Shown here piece after piece: positions 5,199 to 5,869 of a stretch of 5,869 nt of DNA (position 1 is the stretch's first letter; the number at the start of each line of letters is the position of its first letter). The notes beneath the pieces were generated by a model. That model did no database searches and was not told the DNA's origin. It worked only from the letters and a program-made list of their open reading frames with translations. Both the position numbers and the translations under genes were made by a program. Source of the DNA: Clostridia bacterium (lineage in GTDB: Bacteria; Bacillota; Clostridia; Lachnospirales; Anaerotignaceae); contig CAAEMG010000072.1 of the NCBI GenBank assembly GCA_900757025.1, positions 1 to 5,869 of the forward strand, read 5' to 3'.

Positions 5199-5869
5199 AT
5201 GAAAAAAATTTCGATTTTAATAAATGAACATAAATCTGAATATGAAAACAATGAAAAACTGCCTTTAAACTTTGAAGATGTGGATAAATTTTATTCTTCT
5301 ATGGATGAATATGAAACTACACCGACGGTTTCTCTTTCTGCTTTGGCTGAAAAAACAGGCGTTAAAGGAATATATGTTAAAGATGAGTCAAAGCGTTTTG
5401 GGCTTAATGCTTTTAAAGGTTTGGGAGTAAGCTATTCGCTTAACTGCCTTATGGAAAGAGAAGGCAAAGAAAAAATGCTTCTTGTTTCCTGCACAGACGG
5501 AAACCACGGAAGAGCCCTTGCTTGGAGAGCCGAAAAAACAGGTTCTGAATGTGTTATTTTTATGCCGAGCGGAAGTGATGAAAAAAGGGTTAAAGCAATA
5601 GAAAAATTCGGAGCGAAAGTTATCGTTACCGACAAAAATTATATGGATACAATTTATGAGGCACAAAAATATGCCCATGAAAACGGAGGATACCTTGTTC
5701 AGGATATGTCTTTTGAAGGATATGACAGTTTTGTTCCCGATAATATAGTTATGGGATATTCCCAGATGATAAAAGAGGCTGTTGAACAAATGAGCGAAAA
5801 ACCGACTCATATTTTCATTCAGGCAGGCGTTGGTTCCGCTGCCGGAGGCGTAGCATGGTATGTATATAA
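5199..5869 (+). CDS. dpaL: 2,3-diaminopropionate ammonia-lyase (DpaL/YgeX), 3' end outside window
   Basis: DpaL is a cytoplasmic PLP enzyme of the tryptophan-synthase-beta fold (fold type II) that converts 2,3-diaminopropionate to pyruvate and two ammonia. The visible 223 residues are roughly the first half of a family of about 400. Diagnostic segments: VKDESKRFGLNAFKGLG (60-76), with Lys73 as the expected PLP Schiff-base lysine; the phosphate and substrate loop CTDGNHGRALAW; the QDMSFEGYD block; and THIFIQAGVGSAAGG near the end. These separate it from threonine dehydratase and serine/threonine ammonia-lyase. Start ATG 5199 has GGAGG (5187-5191) seven bases upstream. The bases TATAA at the very end are not an in-frame stop. 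The lyase in other bacteria sits in amino-acid or purine-like catabolic clusters; the next genes are not visible here. Confidence 0.92.
   Translation, partial: MKKISILINEHKSEYENNEKLPLNFEDVDKFYSSMDEYETTPTVSLSALAEKTGVKGIYVKDESKRFGLNAFKGLGVSYSLNCLMEREGKEKMLLVSCTDGNHGRALAWRAEKTGSECVIFMPSGSDEKRVKAIEKFGAKVIVTDKNYMDTIYEAQKYAHENGGYLVQDMSFEGYDSFVPDNIVMGYSQMIKEAVEQMSEKPTHIFIQAGVGSAAGGVAWYVY

Noticed and set aside
5388..5810. 140-codon minus-strand open frame inside dpaL
   Set aside because: It is opposite the conserved PLP-lyase frame and shows no recognisable family; a by-product of codon bias.
5864..5869. Apparent stop TAA at the end of the window for dpaL
   Set aside because: In the dpaL frame the last codons are GTA TAT AA-, so the gene continues beyond the window.

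Overview
The window looks like a low-GC Gram-positive (Firmicutes) chromosome, most likely a gut-type clostridium, possibly Lachnospiraceae. Reasons: strong purine-rich AGGAGG-type ribosome sites, AT-rich intergenic DNA, a long-form hibernation factor, RNase J, and the ruvX / DUF1292 / RNase J gene order familiar from Clostridia. The genus cannot be fixed from this stretch.

Layout. (1) Bases 1-758 hold the 3' part of a Holliday-junction resolvase-like gene (ruvX/yrrK), whose product carries a fused C-terminal DUF1292 domain, followed after 19 bases by a separate DUF1292 gene. (2) A structured 162-base gap leads to rnj (RNase J, TTG start, 921-2591). (3) The 283 bases from 2592 to the transporter start hold a terminator-like hairpin, a repeat-like G-rich block and a promoter. 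They precede a single-gene unit for an SDF/DAACS-family secondary transporter (2875-4092) with unusual binding-site residues. (4) Two perfect hairpins (4098-4162) separate this gene from the convergent hpf gene (4180-4722, minus strand). (5) A 476-base AT-rich divergent region (4723-5198) carries two leader hairpins and a SigH-like promoter for hpf, then a cluster of DnaA-box-like 9-mers. (6) From 5199 the 5' half of dpaL (2,3-diaminopropionate ammonia-lyase) runs off the end.

Functionally the left half is nucleic-acid housekeeping: recombination or rRNA processing, an acidic DUF1292 protein, and mRNA decay. hpf is a stationary-phase ribosome protection gene, and dpaL is amino-acid catabolism. 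No mobile element, CRISPR array, rRNA or tRNA was seen. The observations most worth following are the DnaA-box cluster between hpf and dpaL, the SigH-type promoter and structured leader of hpf, the RuvX-DUF1292 fusion beside its own paralogue, and the transporter that has lost the canonical arginines and NMDG motif.
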